Assembly (NCBI GenBank): GCA_045594705.1
Contig: JAZNZB010000068.1
Coordinates: forward strand, 1 to 5,211
Length of the DNA: 5,211 nt
Direction: 5' to 3'
Source of the DNA: SVQP01 sp045594705
Lineage (GTDB): Bacteria; Bacillota; Clostridia; Oscillospirales; CAG-272
Every line of letters begins with the position of its first letter. Positions within the stretch are counted from its first letter, which is position 1. The position numbers and the translations under genes are program-made. This document shows, piece by piece, positions 4,814 to 5,211 of the stretch. The notes below the pieces were generated by a model. That model searched no databases and was not told the DNA's origin. It saw only the letters and a list, made by a program, of their open reading frames with translations.

Positions 4814-5170
4814 ATGTACGGAAAGAACGTTTGGATCATCCCCGACGGATATATGAGCGACACAACCAAGGGCGAATTCGTCAGCCACGAGGCTGTTTGC
4901 GTGCTCAATCTTTCGGGGAAAACGGCACATATCGACCTGACCATTTATTTTGAGGATCAGGATCCCCTTTGCGGTCTGCATGCAGTTTGCGAGCATAACC
5001 GCACCAACCACATCAGACTTGACAAAATGGTTGCCGACAACGGCCAGCCCATCCCGCGCAACAAGCCCTACGCAATCCTGGTTGAGAGTGACCAGCCCAT
5101 CGTGGCACAGGTTTCCAGACTCGACGTCTCCCAGCCCGAATACGCGCTGATGACTACGATTGCATATTGA
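4814..5170 (+). CDS. Sensory rhodopsin transducer (ASRT) family protein
   Basis: This 118-residue soluble protein matches, nearly end to end, the Anabaena sensory rhodopsin transducer family (PF07100 as I recall it). Shared features are WIIPDGYMS near the start, EFVSHEAVCVLNLSGKTAHI (21-40), TIYFEDQDP (43-51), a basic NRTNHIRLDKM (62-72), the loop PIPRNKPYAILVESDQPIV (79-97), and the end QVSRLDVSQPEYALMTTIAY. Family members fold as beta-sandwich oligomers; the Anabaena one binds a light sensor, but most occur in bacteria without rhodopsin and are proposed to bind small molecules such as sugars. It has no signal peptide or membrane segment, so it should act in the cytoplasm. Length is normal for the family, with a short C-terminal tail. 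The ATG lies 8 nt after AAGGAG. It has its own promoter and a terminator directly after, so it is probably a single-gene unit. Family call is strong; role is unknown. Confidence 0.9.
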   Translation: MYGKNVWIIPDGYMSDTTKGEFVSHEAVCVLNLSGKTAHIDLTIYFEDQDPLCGLHAVCEHNRTNHIRLDKMVADNGQPIPRNKPYAILVESDQPIVAQVSRLDVSQPEYALMTTIAY

Positions 5171-5177
5171 TCCGAAA

Positions 5178-5211
5178 CAAAAAAACCGAGCGCCATGCGC
5201 TCAGTTTTTTT
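5178..5211 (+). terminator. Intrinsic terminator after the ASRT-like gene
   Basis: A GC-rich stem GAGCGC (5188-5193) and GCGCTC (5197-5202) with a CAT loop is followed within 2 nt by at least seven T residues (5205-5211, cut by the window edge). A run of A residues (about 5179-5185) precedes the stem, so the structure could also stop transcription arriving on the minus strand. It begins 8 nt after the stop codon. Confidence 0.93.

Noticed and set aside
4784..5011. Minus-strand open frame of 75 codons opposite the ASRT-like gene
   Set aside because: It overlaps a well-supported gene and its promoter, and shows no ribosome binding site or recognisable family.

Overview
The window looks like chromosomal DNA from a moderately GC-rich, low-motility-signal Firmicute, most likely a clostridial (Oscillospiraceae/Ruminococcaceae-like) gut or sediment bacterium. 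This is inferred from strong AAGGAGG ribosome binding sites, near-perfect TTGACA-17-TATAAT promoters, short lipoprotein signal peptides, a BspA-type leucine-rich-repeat lipoprotein and an ECF sigma/zinc-finger anti-sigma pair. No taxonomic marker gene is present, so species-level assignment is not possible.

Minus strand (3679 down to 1): a five-gene, tightly packed transcription unit. In order of transcription it holds a DusB-type tRNA-dihydrouridine synthase (3619-2597), an ECF sigma factor (2557-1985), its presumed anti-sigma factor with zinc-binding domain, one membrane segment and a long acidic extracytoplasmic stalk (1947-1012), a winged-helix transcription factor with a degenerate receiver domain (1019-387), and a lipoprotein resembling the YobA/DUF3221 family (373 to beyond the window edge). 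A consensus housekeeping promoter sits just upstream of dusB. A second candidate promoter of ECF type (GGAAC-16-CGTATAA) lies at the sigma/anti-sigma junction. Gaps are 39 and 37 nt, then an 8-nt overlap, then 13 nt, and two of the junctions look translationally coupled. The likely theme is envelope sensing: sigma factor, membrane-bound inhibitor, auxiliary regulator and exported lipoprotein made together, with the housekeeping dusB gene donating the main promoter.

Plus strand (3806 to 5211): divergently from dusB, a strong promoter drives a secreted lipoprotein with an Asn/Gly-rich linker and BspA-like leucine-rich repeats (3866-4744). Three bases after its stop codon another strong promoter begins, followed by a short palindrome at the expected transcription start and a 118-residue protein of the Anabaena sensory rhodopsin transducer (ASRT) family (4814-5170). 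An intrinsic terminator closes the window.

There are no RNA genes, insertion sequences, CRISPR arrays or phage genes. The points most worth a second look are the ECF-type promoter inside the sigma/anti-sigma junction, the sigma/anti-sigma/pseudo-receiver/lipoprotein gene set, the unusual C-terminus of the anti-sigma factor, and the rhodopsin-free ASRT gene with its palindrome.
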